NCBI RefSeq assembly: GCF_001746415.1
Contig: NZ_MEHJ01000001.1
Coordinates: 5,214,501 to 5,278,500, forward strand
DNA length: 64,000 bases
Direction: 5' to 3'
From: Streptomyces agglomeratus
GTDB taxonomy: Bacteria > Actinomycetota > Actinomycetes > Streptomycetales > Streptomycetaceae
A model generated the notes under the pieces. That model was not told where the DNA came from and did not search any database. It saw only the letters and a program-made list of their open reading frames with translations. Both the position numbers and the translations under genes were made by a program. This document shows, one piece after another, positions 35,549-45,422 of this stretch (positions are counted from its first letter, which is position 1; the number at the start of each line of letters is the position of its first letter).

Positions 35549-36523
35549 TTACTTGATCTCGACGCGGACGTCGTTGCGCAGCTTGGCGGCGTTGGCGGCG
35601 GCGTCCTCCATCGGGATGTCCTTGCCGGTCAGGGTGGCGCCGGCATCGGAGTACATGACGTACGCGACCGTGCTGTGGTCACCCCATACGCACATCGGCG
35701 TCTTGAAGCTGTTGGGCACGCCCGCGTCGTCCGCGCCGGTCTCGCCCATCTTGAACTCGGCCTTCTGGCACTTCATGATGCCGTTCTCGAAGCCCTCGGG
35801 AGTGAACTCCTCGGGGGAGCCGATGAACTTGAAGCCGTCGGACGAGCCCTGCGTGGAGTTCTTCTTGATCTCCGCGAACATGGCGTCGACGACCTTCTCC
35901 GGATCGTCGATCTCGCCGTACAGACCAGTGAAGTTGAGCGCCTTCTGGCTCACGGTCTGCCCGGACGTGTACTGGCCGTTGACGTTCTTGGCACCGGTCA
36001 CGCCCTGCGCTTCGAGCTCCTTGACGTCGTCCGCGGTCATGCCGCCGCCGCTGGGGGAGGCCGACTTCTTGTACTCGCCGTTGAGGACGGTCGCCGGCGC
36101 GGTCAGTTCGTACTTCTTCCCGTCGTCCGCGACACCGCTGCCGCTCATGAAGAAGTACGCACCGCCGCCGATCACCGCCAGCGCCACGACCACCGCGCCC
36201 ACGATCAGGCCGGTCTTCTTCTTCGGCGCGCCCGGCGGGGGCGGGACCATGCCGCCGGGGTACTGCGGCTGCTGGCCGTAGGGGCCGGGCGGCTGCGGCT
36301 GGCCGTACTGGGGCTGCTGGCCGTACGGACCCGGCTGCTGCGGCTGCTGCGGGTAGCCGTAGCCCTGGGCGGGCGGTGCCTGCTGAGGGTAGCCGTAGCC
36401 GGGCTGGCCCTGCGGCGGCTGCTGGGGCTGGCCGTACGGGTTCGGCTGGCCCTGCGGCGGCTGGCCGTAGGGGCCCGGCTGCGGGGGTTGCTGACCGTAC
36501 GGACCCGGCTGGTTGTAGCTCAT
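35549..36523 (-). CDS. Single-pass membrane protein with PYGQ-rich cytoplasmic repeats
   Basis: A 324-residue protein. The first 100 residues are low-complexity repeats of GPYGQQP/QPGPYGQ/GYGYPQQ (Pro, Gln, Gly, Tyr). KKKTGLIVGAVVVALAVIGGGAYFF (about 101-125) is one membrane segment preceded by lysines, so the repeats face the cytoplasm and the remaining 200 residues are outside. The outer domain has two cysteines (MKCQKAEF, TPMCVWGD) that may form a disulfide. Such proline-rich single-pass proteins are common in Streptomyces without a known role. It converges on clpX and is divergent from valS. Confidence 0.85.
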   Translation of the reverse strand: MSYNQPGPYGQQPPQPGPYGQPPQGQPNPYGQPQQPPQGQPGYGYPQQAPPAQGYGYPQQPQQPGPYGQQPQYGQPQPPGPYGQQPQYPGGMVPPPPGAPKKKTGLIVGAVVVALAVIGGGAYFFMSGSGVADDGKKYELTAPATVLNGEYKKSASPSGGGMTADDVKELEAQGVTGAKNVNGQYTSGQTVSQKALNFTGLYGEIDDPEKVVDAMFAEIKKNSTQGSSDGFKFIGSPEEFTPEGFENGIMKCQKAEFKMGETGADDAGVPNSFKTPMCVWGDHSTVAYVMYSDAGATLTGKDIPMEDAAANAAKLRNDVRVEIK

Positions 36524-36659
36524 GGACTGGGTTCCCCTCCGGATACTTATGCGTTACGAACATCCTGACGGAACCACCGGCGTCCCGGGGCGGCGGGGGG
36601 CTCACCGTTACCAAGAATCCGGTTTCGGTACGGGGCTGTGACGCCCGTAAACTGAGCCC

Positions 36660-39284
36660 GTGACCGAGAACTCATCGCAGCAGCCAGCCGCCCCCGCCCC
36701 CGAACTGCCGACCCAGTACGCGCCGGCCGAGGTAGAGGGGAAGCTGTACGAGCGCTGGGTGGAACGCGGTTACTTCGAAGCCGACGAGAAGAGCGGCAAA
36801 GAGCCGTACACCATCGTCATCCCGCCGCCGAACGTCACGGGATCGCTCCACCTCGGCCACGCCTTCGAGCACACGCTGATCGACGCCCTCACCCGCCGCA
36901 AGCGCATGCAGGGTTACGAGACGCTCTGGCAGCCCGGCATGGACCACGCCGGCATCGCCACGCAGAACGTCGTCGAGCGCGAGCTCGCCAAGGAGGGCAA
37001 GTCCCGCCACGACCTGGGCCGTGAGGCGTTCGTCGAGCGCGTCTGGCAGTGGAAGGCCGAGTCCGGTGGCCAGATCTCCGGCCAGATGAAGCGCCTCGGC
37101 GACGGCGTCGCGTGGTCGCGCGAGCGCTTCACGATGGACGAGGGCCTGTCCAAGGCCGTCCAGACCATCTTCAAGAAGCTGTACGACGACGAGCTGATCT
37201 ACCGCGCCGAGCGCATCATCAACTGGTGCCCGCGCTGTCTGACGGCCATCTCCGACATCGAGGTCGAGTACCAGGAGGACGACGGCGAGCTCGTCTCCAT
37301 CCGGTACGGCTCCGGGGACGCGTCGATCGTCGTCGCGACGACCCGCGCCGAGACGATGCTCGGTGACACCGCCGTCGCCGTCCACCCCGACGACGAGCGG
37401 TACGCGCACCTCGTCGGCACCGAGATCGAACTGCCGCTCACCGGCCGCCGTATCCCGGTCGTGGCCGACGAGCACGTCGACCCCGAGTTCGGCACGGGCG
37501 CCGTCAAGGTCACCCCGGCCCACGACCCGAACGACTTCGAGATCGGCCAGCGCCACGGCCTGCCCAACCTGGCCGTGATGGACGAGCGCGCGGTCATCAC
37601 CGTGCACGGCCCGTTCGAGGGCCTGGACCGGCTGGAGGCGCGCAGCGCCATCGTCGCCGCCCTGCGCGCCGAGGGCCGGATCGTCGCCGAGAAGCGTCCG
37701 TACGTCCACCAGGTCGGGCACTGCTCCCGCTGCAAGACGACCATCGAGCCGCGGCTCTCCCTCCAGTGGTGGGTCAAGGTCGGGCCGCTGGCGAAGGAGG
37801 CCAGCGACGCGGTCCGTGACGGCCGCGTCAAGATCCACCCCAAGGAGATGGAGCCCCGCTACTTCGGCTGGGTCGACAACCTCCGCGACTGGTGCATCTC
37901 GCGCCAGCTGTGGTGGGGCCACCGGATCCCCGTCTGGTACGGCCCGAACGGCGAGATCGTCTGCGTCGGCCCCGACGAGGAGGCGCCGTCCGGCGAGGGC
38001 TGGCACCAGGACACGGACGTCCTGGACACCTGGTTCTCCTCGGGTCTGTGGCCGTTCTCCACTCTCGGATGGCCCGAACAGACCCCGAGCGTCGAGAAGT
38101 TCTACCCGAACTCGGTCCTGGTCACCGGCTACGACATCCTCTTCTTCTGGGTCGCCCGGATGATGATGTTCGGCATGTACGCGATGGACGGCGTCCCGCC
38201 GTTCCACACCATCGCCCTGCACGGCATGGTCCGTGACCAGTTCGGCAAGAAGATGTCGAAGTCCTTCGGGAACGCGGTCAACCCGCTGGACTGGATGGAC
38301 GAGTACGGCTCGGACGCCGTCCGTTTCACCCTCGCCCGCGGAGCCAACCCGGGCGTCGACGTCCCGATCGGTGAGGACTGGGTCCAGGGCTCCCGCAACT
38401 TCGCCAACAAGATCTGGAACGCCACCCGCTTCGCGCTCATGAACGGCGCGACGGTCGAGGGCGAACTGCCGCCCGCCGAGCAGATGTCGGCGACCGACCG
38501 GTGGATCCTCTCGCGGCTCAACACCACGGTGGCCGAGGTCGACGCGTACTACGAGGACTACCAGTTCGCGAAGCTCTCGGACGCGCTCTTCCACTTCGCG
38601 TGGGACGAGGTCTTCGACTGGTACGTCGAGCTGTCCAAGACCACCTTCTTCGCGGGCGGCGAGCCGGCCAAGGTCTCCGCCCGCGTCCTGGGCGAGGTCC
38701 TCGACGTGATGCTGCGCCTGCTCCACCCGGTCGTCCCCTTCGTCACCGAGACGCTGTGGACCACGCTCACCGGCAAGGAGTCGCTCGTCATCGCGGACTG
38801 GCCCGAGGACTCGGGCTTCCGCGACACCGAGGCCGAGCAGGAGATCGGGCTCGTCCAGCAGGTCGTCACCGAGGTCCGCCGGTTCCGCTCCGACCAGGGC
38901 CTCCAGTCCGGCCAGAAGGTCCCGGCCCGGCTGACCCTGGACGGTACGGCGCTCGCCCCGCACGAGGCGGCCATCCGCCAGGTGCTGCGCCTCCAGCCGG
39001 CCGAGGAGGGCTTCCACGCCACCGCGTCCCTGCCGGTCGCCGGCGCCCGGGTCGAGCTCGACCTGTCGGGCACCATCGATGTCGAGGCCGAGCGCAAGCG
39101 CCTGGCGAAGGACCTCGCGGCGGCCGAGAAGGAGAAGGCCCAGGCGATCGGCAAGCTCGGGAACGAGGCGTTCCTGGCCAAGGCCCCGGACAACGTGGTC
39201 GACAAGATCCGCGGGCGGCTCTCCAAGGCCGAGGCGGACATCGAGCGCATCACCACCCAGCTCGCGGCGCTGCCGCAGAAGTAG
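36660..39284 (+). CDS. valS: Valyl-tRNA synthetase
   Basis: An 874-residue class I synthetase charging tRNA-Val. The HIGH-type motif is [17 protein letters not shown] and the KMSKS motif is [13 protein letters not shown]. The editing domain lies between them ([17 protein letters not shown]). The C-terminal coiled coil that grips the tRNA is seen in [21 protein letters not shown]. The start is a GTG at 36660 with only a poor Shine-Dalgarno match, but the next residues [20 protein letters not shown] lead straight into the family N-terminus. No T-box leader was seen. A hairpin after the stop ends the transcript. Confidence 0.97.
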   Translation: MTENSSQQPAAPAPELPTQYAPAEVEGKLYERWVERGYFEADEKSGKEPYTIVIPPPNVTGSLHLGHAFEHTLIDALTRRKRMQGYETLWQPGMDHAGIATQNVVERELAKEGKSRHDLGREAFVERVWQWKAESGGQISGQMKRLGDGVAWSRERFTMDEGLSKAVQTIFKKLYDDELIYRAERIINWCPRCLTAISDIEVEYQEDDGELVSIRYGSGDASIVVATTRAETMLGDTAVAVHPDDERYAHLVGTEIELPLTGRRIPVVADEHVDPEFGTGAVKVTPAHDPNDFEIGQRHGLPNLAVMDERAVITVHGPFEGLDRLEARSAIVAALRAEGRIVAEKRPYVHQVGHCSRCKTTIEPRLSLQWWVKVGPLAKEASDAVRDGRVKIHPKEMEPRYFGWVDNLRDWCISRQLWWGHRIPVWYGPNGEIVCVGPDEEAPSGEGWHQDTDVLDTWFSSGLWPFSTLGWPEQTPSVEKFYPNSVLVTGYDILFFWVARMMMFGMYAMDGVPPFHTIALHGMVRDQFGKKMSKSFGNAVNPLDWMDEYGSDAVRFTLARGANPGVDVPIGEDWVQGSRNFANKIWNATRFALMNGATVEGELPPAEQMSATDRWILSRLNTTVAEVDAYYEDYQFAKLSDALFHFAWDEVFDWYVELSKTTFFAGGEPAKVSARVLGEVLDVMLRLLHPVVPFVTETLWTTLTGKESLVIADWPEDSGFRDTEAEQEIGLVQQVVTEVRRFRSDQGLQSGQKVPARLTLDGTALAPHEAAIRQVLRLQPAEEGFHATASLPVAGARVELDLSGTIDVEAERKRLAKDLAAAEKEKAQAIGKLGNEAFLAKAPDNVVDKIRGRLSKAEADIERITTQLAALPQK

Positions 39285-39303
39285 GGGCGGGCACGACGTA
39301 CGT

Positions 39304-39338
39304 CGAGGGCCCCCGCGCCGACCGCGCGGGGGCCCTCG
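39304..39338. terminator. Bidirectional terminator after valS
   Basis: Perfect 15-base arms (39304-39318 and 39324-39338, CGAGGGCCCCCGCGC) with a 5-base loop, between the convergent valS and mreB-like genes. Confidence 0.8.
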
Positions 39339-39460
39339 TCCATGTGCCGGGGCGTCTTCGTCCGTACGGGGCACGCCCGGACCGGGCCGTCGTCGTGCGT
39401 CGTCTCGTCGCACGTAGCCGTCGTACGCAGCCGTCGTACGAACCGGAGCGGCCCGTGCGG

Positions 39461-40486
39461 CTACCAGTCGGCCAGGAACTCCTCCAGCGCGTCGAAGTTC
39501 TCGACGCACTTGCCCGTCCCCAGCGCCACACAGTCCATCGGGTCGTCCGCCACGAACACCGGGATCCCGGCCCCCGCCGCGATCCGCAGGTCCAGCCCCG
39601 GCAGCAGCGCGCCGCCGCCCGTGAGCACGATGCCGTGCTCCATGACGTCGTCGGCCAGCTCCGGCGGGCACTCCTCCAGCGTCGACTTCACCGCCGACAC
39701 GACCGCTTCGCACGACTCGTCGAGAGCGGCCCGCACCTCGGCCGCGCTCAGCTCCAGCGTGTGCGGCAGCCCGCCCGTGACCTTCTCCCGCCCGCCCACG
39801 GAGAAGGTGCGGTGCTCGAGGTCCGGGTCCTCCGGCACCGGCCCCGCCGACCCGATCGCCAGCTTCACGGCCTCGGCCGTCCGCTCCCCGATGAGCAGCC
39901 CGTGCTCCTTGTGCACATGGTCGGCGATCGCCGAGTCCAGCCGGTCGCCGCCCACCCGCAGCGACCACGCCGCGACGATCCCGCCCAGCGAGATCACGGC
40001 GACCTCCGTGGTGCCGCCGCCGATGTCGACCACCATCGAACCGTGCGCCCTGGACACCGGCAGCCCGGCACCCATCGCAGCCGCCATCGGCTCGTCGACC
40101 AGGTGCACCGTGCTCGCGCCCACGCGCTCGGCCGCCTGGACCAGCGCGCGCTGCTCGACCGGAGTAATCCCGCTCGGTACGCACAGGACCATCCGGGGGC
40201 GTGATTTGCGGCCGGGCACGGCCTTGCGCACGAAGTGCCGGATCATTTCCTCGGCGGCCGCGTAGTCGCTGATCACACCGCCCTTGAGCGGGCGGATCGC
40301 CGTGATCGAACCCGGCGTCCGGCCTATCGTGTCCCTGGCCTCCCGGCCCACCGCGAGAGCGGCGCCGGACCTGGCCTGCACCGCCACCACGGAAGGCTCA
40401 TTGAGGACTATGCCCTTGCCCCGGGCGTAGACGATGGTGTTCGCCGTACCCAGGTCTATGCCGATGTCCTTGGCCGTGTCACCCAT
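39461..40486 (-). CDS. MreB-like actin homologue (Mbl type)
   Basis: A 341-residue bacterial actin. It has all the ATP-binding signatures: [26 protein letters not shown] (phosphate 1), [18 protein letters not shown] (phosphate 2) and [18 protein letters not shown] (adenosine). It is clearly related to, but diverged from, the MreB encoded 3 kb away at 43336; for example it has LKGGVISDYAAAEEMIRHFV where MreB has [20 protein letters not shown]. The ATG at 40486 has GGAGG nine bases upstream. It is convergent with valS and divergent from folC. Streptomyces Mbl helps build the spore wall; this copy is an orphan without mreC or mreD beside it. Confidence 0.9.
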   Translation of the reverse strand: MGDTAKDIGIDLGTANTIVYARGKGIVLNEPSVVAVQARSGAALAVGREARDTIGRTPGSITAIRPLKGGVISDYAAAEEMIRHFVRKAVPGRKSRPRMVLCVPSGITPVEQRALVQAAERVGASTVHLVDEPMAAAMGAGLPVSRAHGSMVVDIGGGTTEVAVISLGGIVAAWSLRVGGDRLDSAIADHVHKEHGLLIGERTAEAVKLAIGSAGPVPEDPDLEHRTFSVGGREKVTGGLPHTLELSAAEVRAALDESCEAVVSAVKSTLEECPPELADDVMEHGIVLTGGGALLPGLDLRIAAGAGIPVFVADDPMDCVALGTGKCVENFDALEEFLADW

Positions 40487-40615
40487 CAGGAGAAACCTCC
40501 GATCGTGGTGTCCCCAGGCTGGCACGACATCGCCGAATCCGCCGCCGCAGAGCGTCCGAAGGCGGCTCGCAGGTCCTGGCGGGGCGCTGTCACAGGTGCT
40601 CCGTAGACTGGTCCC

Positions 40616-42130
40616 GTGAGCCAGCTCCCCCCGCACGATGACAGCGACACACCCGACGCCTTCGAAGAGATCGTCGAGGCCGAGACCGGCCGCGACCCCG
40701 ACCTGGCGGTGATCGAGGCCGGCAGCCGTACGCTGCGCACCCAGGGCGCCGCGCGCCAGGGCGACGACGCCGCCGGGCGTCCGCAGGACCCGGAGGTGGA
40801 CAAGGCGCTGCGGGCCGTCGAGCAGGAGCTCCTGGGCCGCTGGCCGGAGACCAAGCTGGACCCGTCGCTGGTCCGGATGGCGGCACTGATGGACGTCCTG
40901 GGCGAGCCCCAGCGGGCGTACCCCTCGGTCCACATCACCGGCACCAACGGCAAGACCAGCACCGCCCGCATGATCGAGGCGCTGTTCAACGCTTTCGAGC
41001 TGCGTACCGGCCGGTACACCAGCCCGCACGTCCAGTCGATCACCGAGCGCATCAGCCTCGACGGCGCCCCGATCGACCCCGAGCGCTTCATCGAGACGTA
41101 CAAGGACATCCAGCCGTACGTCGAGATGACCGACGGCATGCAGGAGCACCGCCTGTCGTTCTTCGAGACGCTGACGGGCATGGCGTACGCCGCGTTCGCC
41201 GACGCGCCCGTCGACGTCGCGGTCGTCGAGGTCGGCATGGGCGGCAGCTGGGACGCGACGAACGTGATCGACGCGTCGGTCGCCGTCATCACGCCGATCG
41301 ACCTCGACCACACCGACCGGCTCGGCTCCACGCCCGGCGAGATCGCGGTCGAGAAGGCCGGGATCATCAAGCAGGGCGCGACGGTCATCCTGGCCCAGCA
41401 GCCGGTCGACGCGGCCCAGGTGATGCTGAAGAAGGCCGTCGAGGTCGACGCCACGGTCGCCCGCGAGGGCATGGAGTTCGGCGTCGTCTCCCGCGAGATC
41501 GCGGTCGGCGGCCAGTTGATCACCCTGCGCGGGCTCGGCGGCGAGTACGAGGAGATCTTCCTGCCGCTGCACGGCGCCCACCAGGCGCACAACGCCGCGG
41601 TGGCCCTGGCGGCCGTCGAGGCGTTCTTCGGCATCGGCGCGGAGCACACGCGCACCCTCGACAACGAAACGGTCCGCAAGGCCTTCGCCTCGGTCACCTC
41701 GCCGGGCCGCCTGGAGGTCGTGCGCCGCAGCCCGACCGTCGTGCTCGACGCGGCGCACAATCCGGCGGGTGCGCGGGCGGCGGCGGAGGCCGTCACCGAG
41801 GCGTTCAGCTTCAGCCGGCTGATCGGCGTCGTCGGCACGAGCGGCGACAAGGACGTGCGGGGCGTCCTCGAAGCCTTCGAGCCGGTCTTCGCCGAGGTCG
41901 TCGTCACCCGTAACTCCACCTCCCGCGCGATGGACGTCGACGAGCTGGCCGCGATCGCCGTGGAGGTCTTCGGCGACGACCGCGTCCAGGTCGAGCCGCG
42001 CCTCGACGACGCGCTGGAGGCTGCCGTCACGCTCGCCGAGGAAGAGGGCGAGTTCGCGGGCGGCGGCGTGCTGGTGACCGGTTCCGTGATCACGGTCGGC
42101 GAGGCCCGGCTGCTTCTGGGGAGGGGTTGA
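40616..42130 (+). CDS. folC: Bifunctional folylpolyglutamate / dihydrofolate synthase
   Basis: A 504-residue Mur-ligase-like enzyme that adds glutamate to dihydropteroate and to folates. The P-loop is VHITGTNGKTSTARMIEAL; the second ATP site and omega-loop region follow (VDVAVVEVGMGGSWDATN, IDLDHTDRLGSTPGEIAVEKAGI), and the C-terminal domain has VVLDAAHNPAGARA. A 60-residue acidic N-terminal extension (SQLPPHDDSDTPDAFEEIV onward) is longer than in E. coli FolC but common in actinomycetes. The GTG at 40616 is used. The gene runs into the DUF4233-type gene after five bases. Confidence 0.95.
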   Translation: MSQLPPHDDSDTPDAFEEIVEAETGRDPDLAVIEAGSRTLRTQGAARQGDDAAGRPQDPEVDKALRAVEQELLGRWPETKLDPSLVRMAALMDVLGEPQRAYPSVHITGTNGKTSTARMIEALFNAFELRTGRYTSPHVQSITERISLDGAPIDPERFIETYKDIQPYVEMTDGMQEHRLSFFETLTGMAYAAFADAPVDVAVVEVGMGGSWDATNVIDASVAVITPIDLDHTDRLGSTPGEIAVEKAGIIKQGATVILAQQPVDAAQVMLKKAVEVDATVAREGMEFGVVSREIAVGGQLITLRGLGGEYEEIFLPLHGAHQAHNAAVALAAVEAFFGIGAEHTRTLDNETVRKAFASVTSPGRLEVVRRSPTVVLDAAHNPAGARAAAEAVTEAFSFSRLIGVVGTSGDKDVRGVLEAFEPVFAEVVVTRNSTSRAMDVDELAAIAVEVFGDDRVQVEPRLDDALEAAVTLAEEEGEFAGGGVLVTGSVITVGEARLLLGRG

Positions 42131-42135
42131 TTCCG

Positions 42136-42501
42136 TTGCGTATGCTGTGCGCTTCCACTCTGATCAGCGAGTTCTTCGTGGTGGCCTTCGCCGGCCTCGT
42201 CGCGATGAAGTCGGACGACCTGTCGACGACCGCGGTGTGGACCGTCTGCGGCATCGCGATGCTGCTGTCCGTGCTGCTCTGCGGGATGCTCGGCCGGCCG
42301 GGCGGCGTACAACTCGGCTGGGCGCTCCAGATCGGGCTGATCGCGAGCGGCTTCGTGGTCCCGGCGATGTTCTTCCTGGGCGCGGTCTTCGCGGGGCTGT
42401 GGTGGGCGTCGATCCACTACGGCCGCAAGATCGACGAGGCGAAGGCGAAGTGGGCGGCCCAGGCCGAGGCCGCCGACGCGGCCGGGGCGCAGACGCCTTA
42501 G
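42136..42501 (+). CDS. DUF4233-type small membrane protein
   Basis: A 121-residue protein with about four membrane segments (TLISEFFVVAFAGLVAM, VWTVCGIAMLLSVLLCGML, LGWALQIGLIASGFVVPAMFFLGAVFAGLWW) and an alanine-rich charged tail. It follows folC directly, as in most actinomycetes, and is probably co-translated with it. A TTG at 42136 was chosen, as GGGGAGGGG lies about ten bases upstream and the N-terminus MRMLCASTL fits relatives; the TTG at 42127 overlaps the folC stop and sits too close to that site. Function unknown. Confidence 0.82.
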   Translation: MRMLCASTLISEFFVVAFAGLVAMKSDDLSTTAVWTVCGIAMLLSVLLCGMLGRPGGVQLGWALQIGLIASGFVVPAMFFLGAVFAGLWWASIHYGRKIDEAKAKWAAQAEAADAAGAQTP

Positions 42502-42632
42502 GCCGGATGCCGCGGTCCCGACCCCCCGGGGTACGACGCCGCGGGGCCCGCACCAGTGCCGGGTGCGGGCCCTGCGGCGTGTCCTTGTAGCCTCAGGGCA
42601 TCGCATTCGCTATGCCCTGCAAGGAGCCGTAC

Positions 42633-43046
42633 ATGACTCAGCGCACTCTCGTCCTTCTCAAGCCGGACGCGGTCCGGCGTGGGCTGATCGGCGAGGTCGT
42701 CGGCCGCATCGAGCGCAAGGCCGGCTGGAAGATCACCGCGCTGGAGATGCGCGACCTCGACCACGAGACGCTGGAGCAGCACTACGGCGAGCACAAGGGC
42801 CGCCCCTTCTACGAGCCGCTGGTCGAGTTCATGTCCTCCGGTCCGGTCGTCGCCCTGGTCGTCGAGGGTGAGCGCGTCATCGAGGGTGTACGCCAGTTGG
42901 CGGGTCCCACTGACCCGATCGCGGCGGCTCCTGGCTCCATCCGTGGCGATTTCGGGACCATCGTCCGGGAGAACCTCATCCACGCCTCGGACTCCGAAAC
43001 CTCCGCGGAGCGGGAGCTGAAGCTTTTCTTCCCCGGCATTTCCTGA
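42633..43046 (+). CDS. ndk: Nucleoside diphosphate kinase
   Basis: A 137-residue enzyme that transfers the gamma-phosphate of ATP to nucleoside diphosphates by way of a phosphohistidine. It starts MTQRTLVLLKPDAVRRGLIG and carries the active-site segment NLIHASDSETSAERE with the catalytic His, plus Arg and Lys of the nucleotide site (RPFYEPLVEFM). The ATG at 42633 has AAGGAG nine bases upstream. It stands between the folC pair and mreB, the standard actinomycete order. Confidence 0.97.
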   Translation: MTQRTLVLLKPDAVRRGLIGEVVGRIERKAGWKITALEMRDLDHETLEQHYGEHKGRPFYEPLVEFMSSGPVVALVVEGERVIEGVRQLAGPTDPIAAAPGSIRGDFGTIVRENLIHASDSETSAERELKLFFPGIS

Positions 43047-43335
43047 CATAACGTCAACCAAATAGAGGTCATCGCCTGGGGCGACCGAAGTAATTCGGCC
43101 GCCCTCCGGCATATGCGGGAAGATGTGGGGAACGGATCCCTCCGACACGGCGTCACCATTACTGGGACCGGTACGTGTTCCGCTGACAATGGCGAAGGGC
43201 CCTCGCGCCGCATCCGTGCAAGCGGCACTACGATGGAAGCCTCCACGCCCGCACCACCCACTTCGCCGTCCTGAAAAGCCAACCGCTCCACTTGGGAAGG
43301 CCCGACGCATCCTCATGGGGAACAAGGGGAACTCA
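43047..43335 (+). other. Intergenic region upstream of mreB
   Basis: A 289-bp stretch without a supported gene. In S. coelicolor mreB is known to have several promoters; no clear -35/-10 pair could be picked with confidence here. An alternative mreB start (ATG at 43315) lies near its end. Confidence 0.4.
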
Positions 43336-44355
43336 ATGTCGTTCATCGGCCGTGACATGGCTGTCGACCTCGGGACCGCCAACACGCTGGTGTACGTCAG
43401 GGGTAAAGGGATCGTGCTCAACGAGCCCTCCGTCGTCGCCATCAACACCAACACCGGCGGGATCCTCGCCGTTGGTGCCGAGGCCAAGAAGATGATCGGC
43501 CGGACGCCGGGCAACATCGTTGCCGTCCGGCCGCTGAAGGACGGCGTCATCGCCGACTTCGAGATCACCGAGCGGATGCTCCGCTACTTCATCCTGAAGA
43601 TCCACAAGCGCCGCTACCTGGCCCGCCCCCGGGTCGTCGTCTGCGTGCCCTCCGGCATCACCGGAGTCGAGCGCCGCGCCGTCATCGAGGCGTCCACCCA
43701 GGCCGGCGCCCGCCAGGTGCACATCATCGAGGAGCCCATGGCCGCGGCCATCGGCTCGGGTCTGCCCGTCCACGAGGCCACCGGCAACATGGTCGTGGAC
43801 ATCGGTGGCGGCACCACCGAGGTCGCCGTCATCTCCCTCGGAGGAATCGTCACAGCACAGTCGATCCGGGTGGCCGGCGACGAGCTGGACAGCTCGATCA
43901 TCCAGCACATCAAGAAGGAGTACTCCCTCCTGCTCGGCGAGCGCACCGCCGAGCAGATCAAGATCACCATCGGCTCGGCGTTCGACCTGGAGAAGGACGA
44001 GCACACCGAGATCCGCGGCCGCGACCTCGTCTCCGGTCTGCCCAAGACCGTCGTCATCTCGGCGGCCGAGGTGCGCAAGGCCATCGAGGAGCCGGTCAAC
44101 GCCATCGTCGACGCCGTGAAGACGACGCTCGACAAGTGCCCGCCCGAGCTCTCCGGCGACGTCATGGACCGCGGCATCGTCCTCACCGGCGGCGGCGCCC
44201 TGCTGCGCGGTCTCGACGAGCGCCTGCGCCGCGAGACCGGCATGCCGATCCACATCGCCGAGGACCCGCTCGACTCCGTCGCGCTCGGAGCGGGCAAGTG
44301 CGTCGAGGAGTTCGAGGCACTCCAGCAGGTACTGGACGCCCAGCCCCGCCGATGA
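43336..44355 (+). CDS. mreB: Rod-shape/sporulation actin MreB
   Basis: A 339-residue actin homologue that in Streptomyces directs spore-wall synthesis rather than hyphal elongation. Phosphate-1, phosphate-2 and adenosine motifs are [39 protein letters not shown] and [18 protein letters not shown]. The ATG at 43336 ([13 protein letters not shown]) has AAGGGG six bases upstream; an ATG seven codons earlier (43315) is a possible alternative with a more distant site. It heads the mreB-mreC-mreD-pbp2-rodA series, with mreC following after 101 bases. Confidence 0.95.
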   Translation: MSFIGRDMAVDLGTANTLVYVRGKGIVLNEPSVVAINTNTGGILAVGAEAKKMIGRTPGNIVAVRPLKDGVIADFEITERMLRYFILKIHKRRYLARPRVVVCVPSGITGVERRAVIEASTQAGARQVHIIEEPMAAAIGSGLPVHEATGNMVVDIGGGTTEVAVISLGGIVTAQSIRVAGDELDSSIIQHIKKEYSLLLGERTAEQIKITIGSAFDLEKDEHTEIRGRDLVSGLPKTVVISAAEVRKAIEEPVNAIVDAVKTTLDKCPPELSGDVMDRGIVLTGGGALLRGLDERLRRETGMPIHIAEDPLDSVALGAGKCVEEFEALQQVLDAQPRR

Positions 44356-44456
44356 GCCGCCCCGACGAATCCGCCGTACGAGGCCTTCCTTCTCGTGCGG
44401 CGGATCGTTGATATACAGACACGAGAATTCCGACGAGGAAGGCACGGCCGCCGCAC

Positions 44457-45410
44457 GTGAGGGACACACGAGAGAGCCGGCTGCTCCTGGTGCTGCTGAT
44501 CGCCATCGCATTCGCGTTGATCACGGTGGACATCCGTGGTGGCGAGGATTCGCCGGTCGACGGCGCCAGGCGGGCCGCCGCCACCGTCTTCGGACCGGTG
44601 GAGAACGGGGTCGCCGCAGCCGTCGACCCGATCGGCAACGCTGTCGGGGCCGTTCGGGACTCGGGGGAGCGGCACGACCGCCTCACCGTCCTCGAACGCG
44701 AGAACGCCGCGCTCAAGCAGAAGCTCGGCAGTGACGACCGCAACCGCAGCGGCGTACGCCAGCTCGACAAGATGCTCAAGCGGGCCGGCGCGGGCCAGTA
44801 CGGCATCAAGGGCGCCGAAGTCATCGCGATAGGAGCGGCCCAGGGCTTCTCCTGGACCGTCACCATCGACTCCGGCAGCAACGACGGCATCAAGCGCGAC
44901 ATGACCGTACTCAACGGCGACGGACTCGTCGGCCGCATCACCACCGTCGGCCCGGACACCGCGACCGTACTGCTCGCCAACGACCCGGACTTCACCGTCG
45001 GCACCCGCCTGGAGAAGACCGACGAACTCGGCTTCGCCACCGGCCAGGGCGACCGCCCGCTGCGCGTCCAGATGCTCAACGGCAAGGCCAAGGTCAAGGC
45101 CGGCGACCGGCTCGTCACCTTCGGCTCGCAGGCCGCCAAGCCGTTCGTGCCCGGCGTCCCGGTCGGCACGGTCGTCCGCGTGGACCCGTCCGGCGGCGAC
45201 CTCACCCGAACCGTCTACGTCCGCCCGTACGTCGGCTTCACCAAGCTCGACATCGTCGGCGTCGTCGTGCAGGCGCCGCGCCAGGACCCGCGCGACATGG
45301 TCCTGCCGCCCAAGCCGGCCGGTCCGAAGCCCACGCCCACGGTCACCGTCACCGTCACCCCCTCGGCGCCCCCGGCCGACGGCACCGTGGCCGCCGACGG
45401 CACCGAGTAG
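44457..45410 (+). CDS. mreC: Rod shape-determining protein MreC
   Basis: A 317-residue bitopic membrane protein. One membrane segment near the N-terminus (RLLLVLLIAIAFALITVDI) leads to a coiled coil (SGERHDRLTVLERENAALKQKL, about 68-92) and two beta-domains outside (VIAIGAAQGFSWTVTIDSGSNDG, FVPGVPVGTVVRVDP). The C-terminal 50 residues are a Pro/Thr/Val-rich tail. It links MreB inside to the wall synthases PBP2 and RodA encoded downstream. The start is GTG at 44457. mreD follows after 12 bases. Confidence 0.93.
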   Translation: MRDTRESRLLLVLLIAIAFALITVDIRGGEDSPVDGARRAAATVFGPVENGVAAAVDPIGNAVGAVRDSGERHDRLTVLERENAALKQKLGSDDRNRSGVRQLDKMLKRAGAGQYGIKGAEVIAIGAAQGFSWTVTIDSGSNDGIKRDMTVLNGDGLVGRITTVGPDTATVLLANDPDFTVGTRLEKTDELGFATGQGDRPLRVQMLNGKAKVKAGDRLVTFGSQAAKPFVPGVPVGTVVRVDPSGGDLTRTVYVRPYVGFTKLDIVGVVVQAPRQDPRDMVLPPKPAGPKPTPTVTVTVTPSAPPADGTVAADGTE

Positions 45411-45422
45411 GAGCTGAACCCC

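Noticed and set aside
36600-36660. T-box or amino acid attenuator upstream of valS
   Set aside because: The interval between the divergent genes is short and contains neither the T-box sequence nor a leader peptide rich in Val.
36672-40184. 1170-codon open frame on the minus strand across valS
   Set aside because: It is the antisense shadow of valS and its neighbour in G/C-rich DNA; it crosses the terminator hairpin, has no recognisable domains, and valS motifs are intact on the other strand.
42127-42135. TTG at 42127 as start of the DUF4233-type gene
   Set aside because: It lies almost on top of the Shine-Dalgarno run; the TTG at 42136 has proper spacing and the expected N-terminus.
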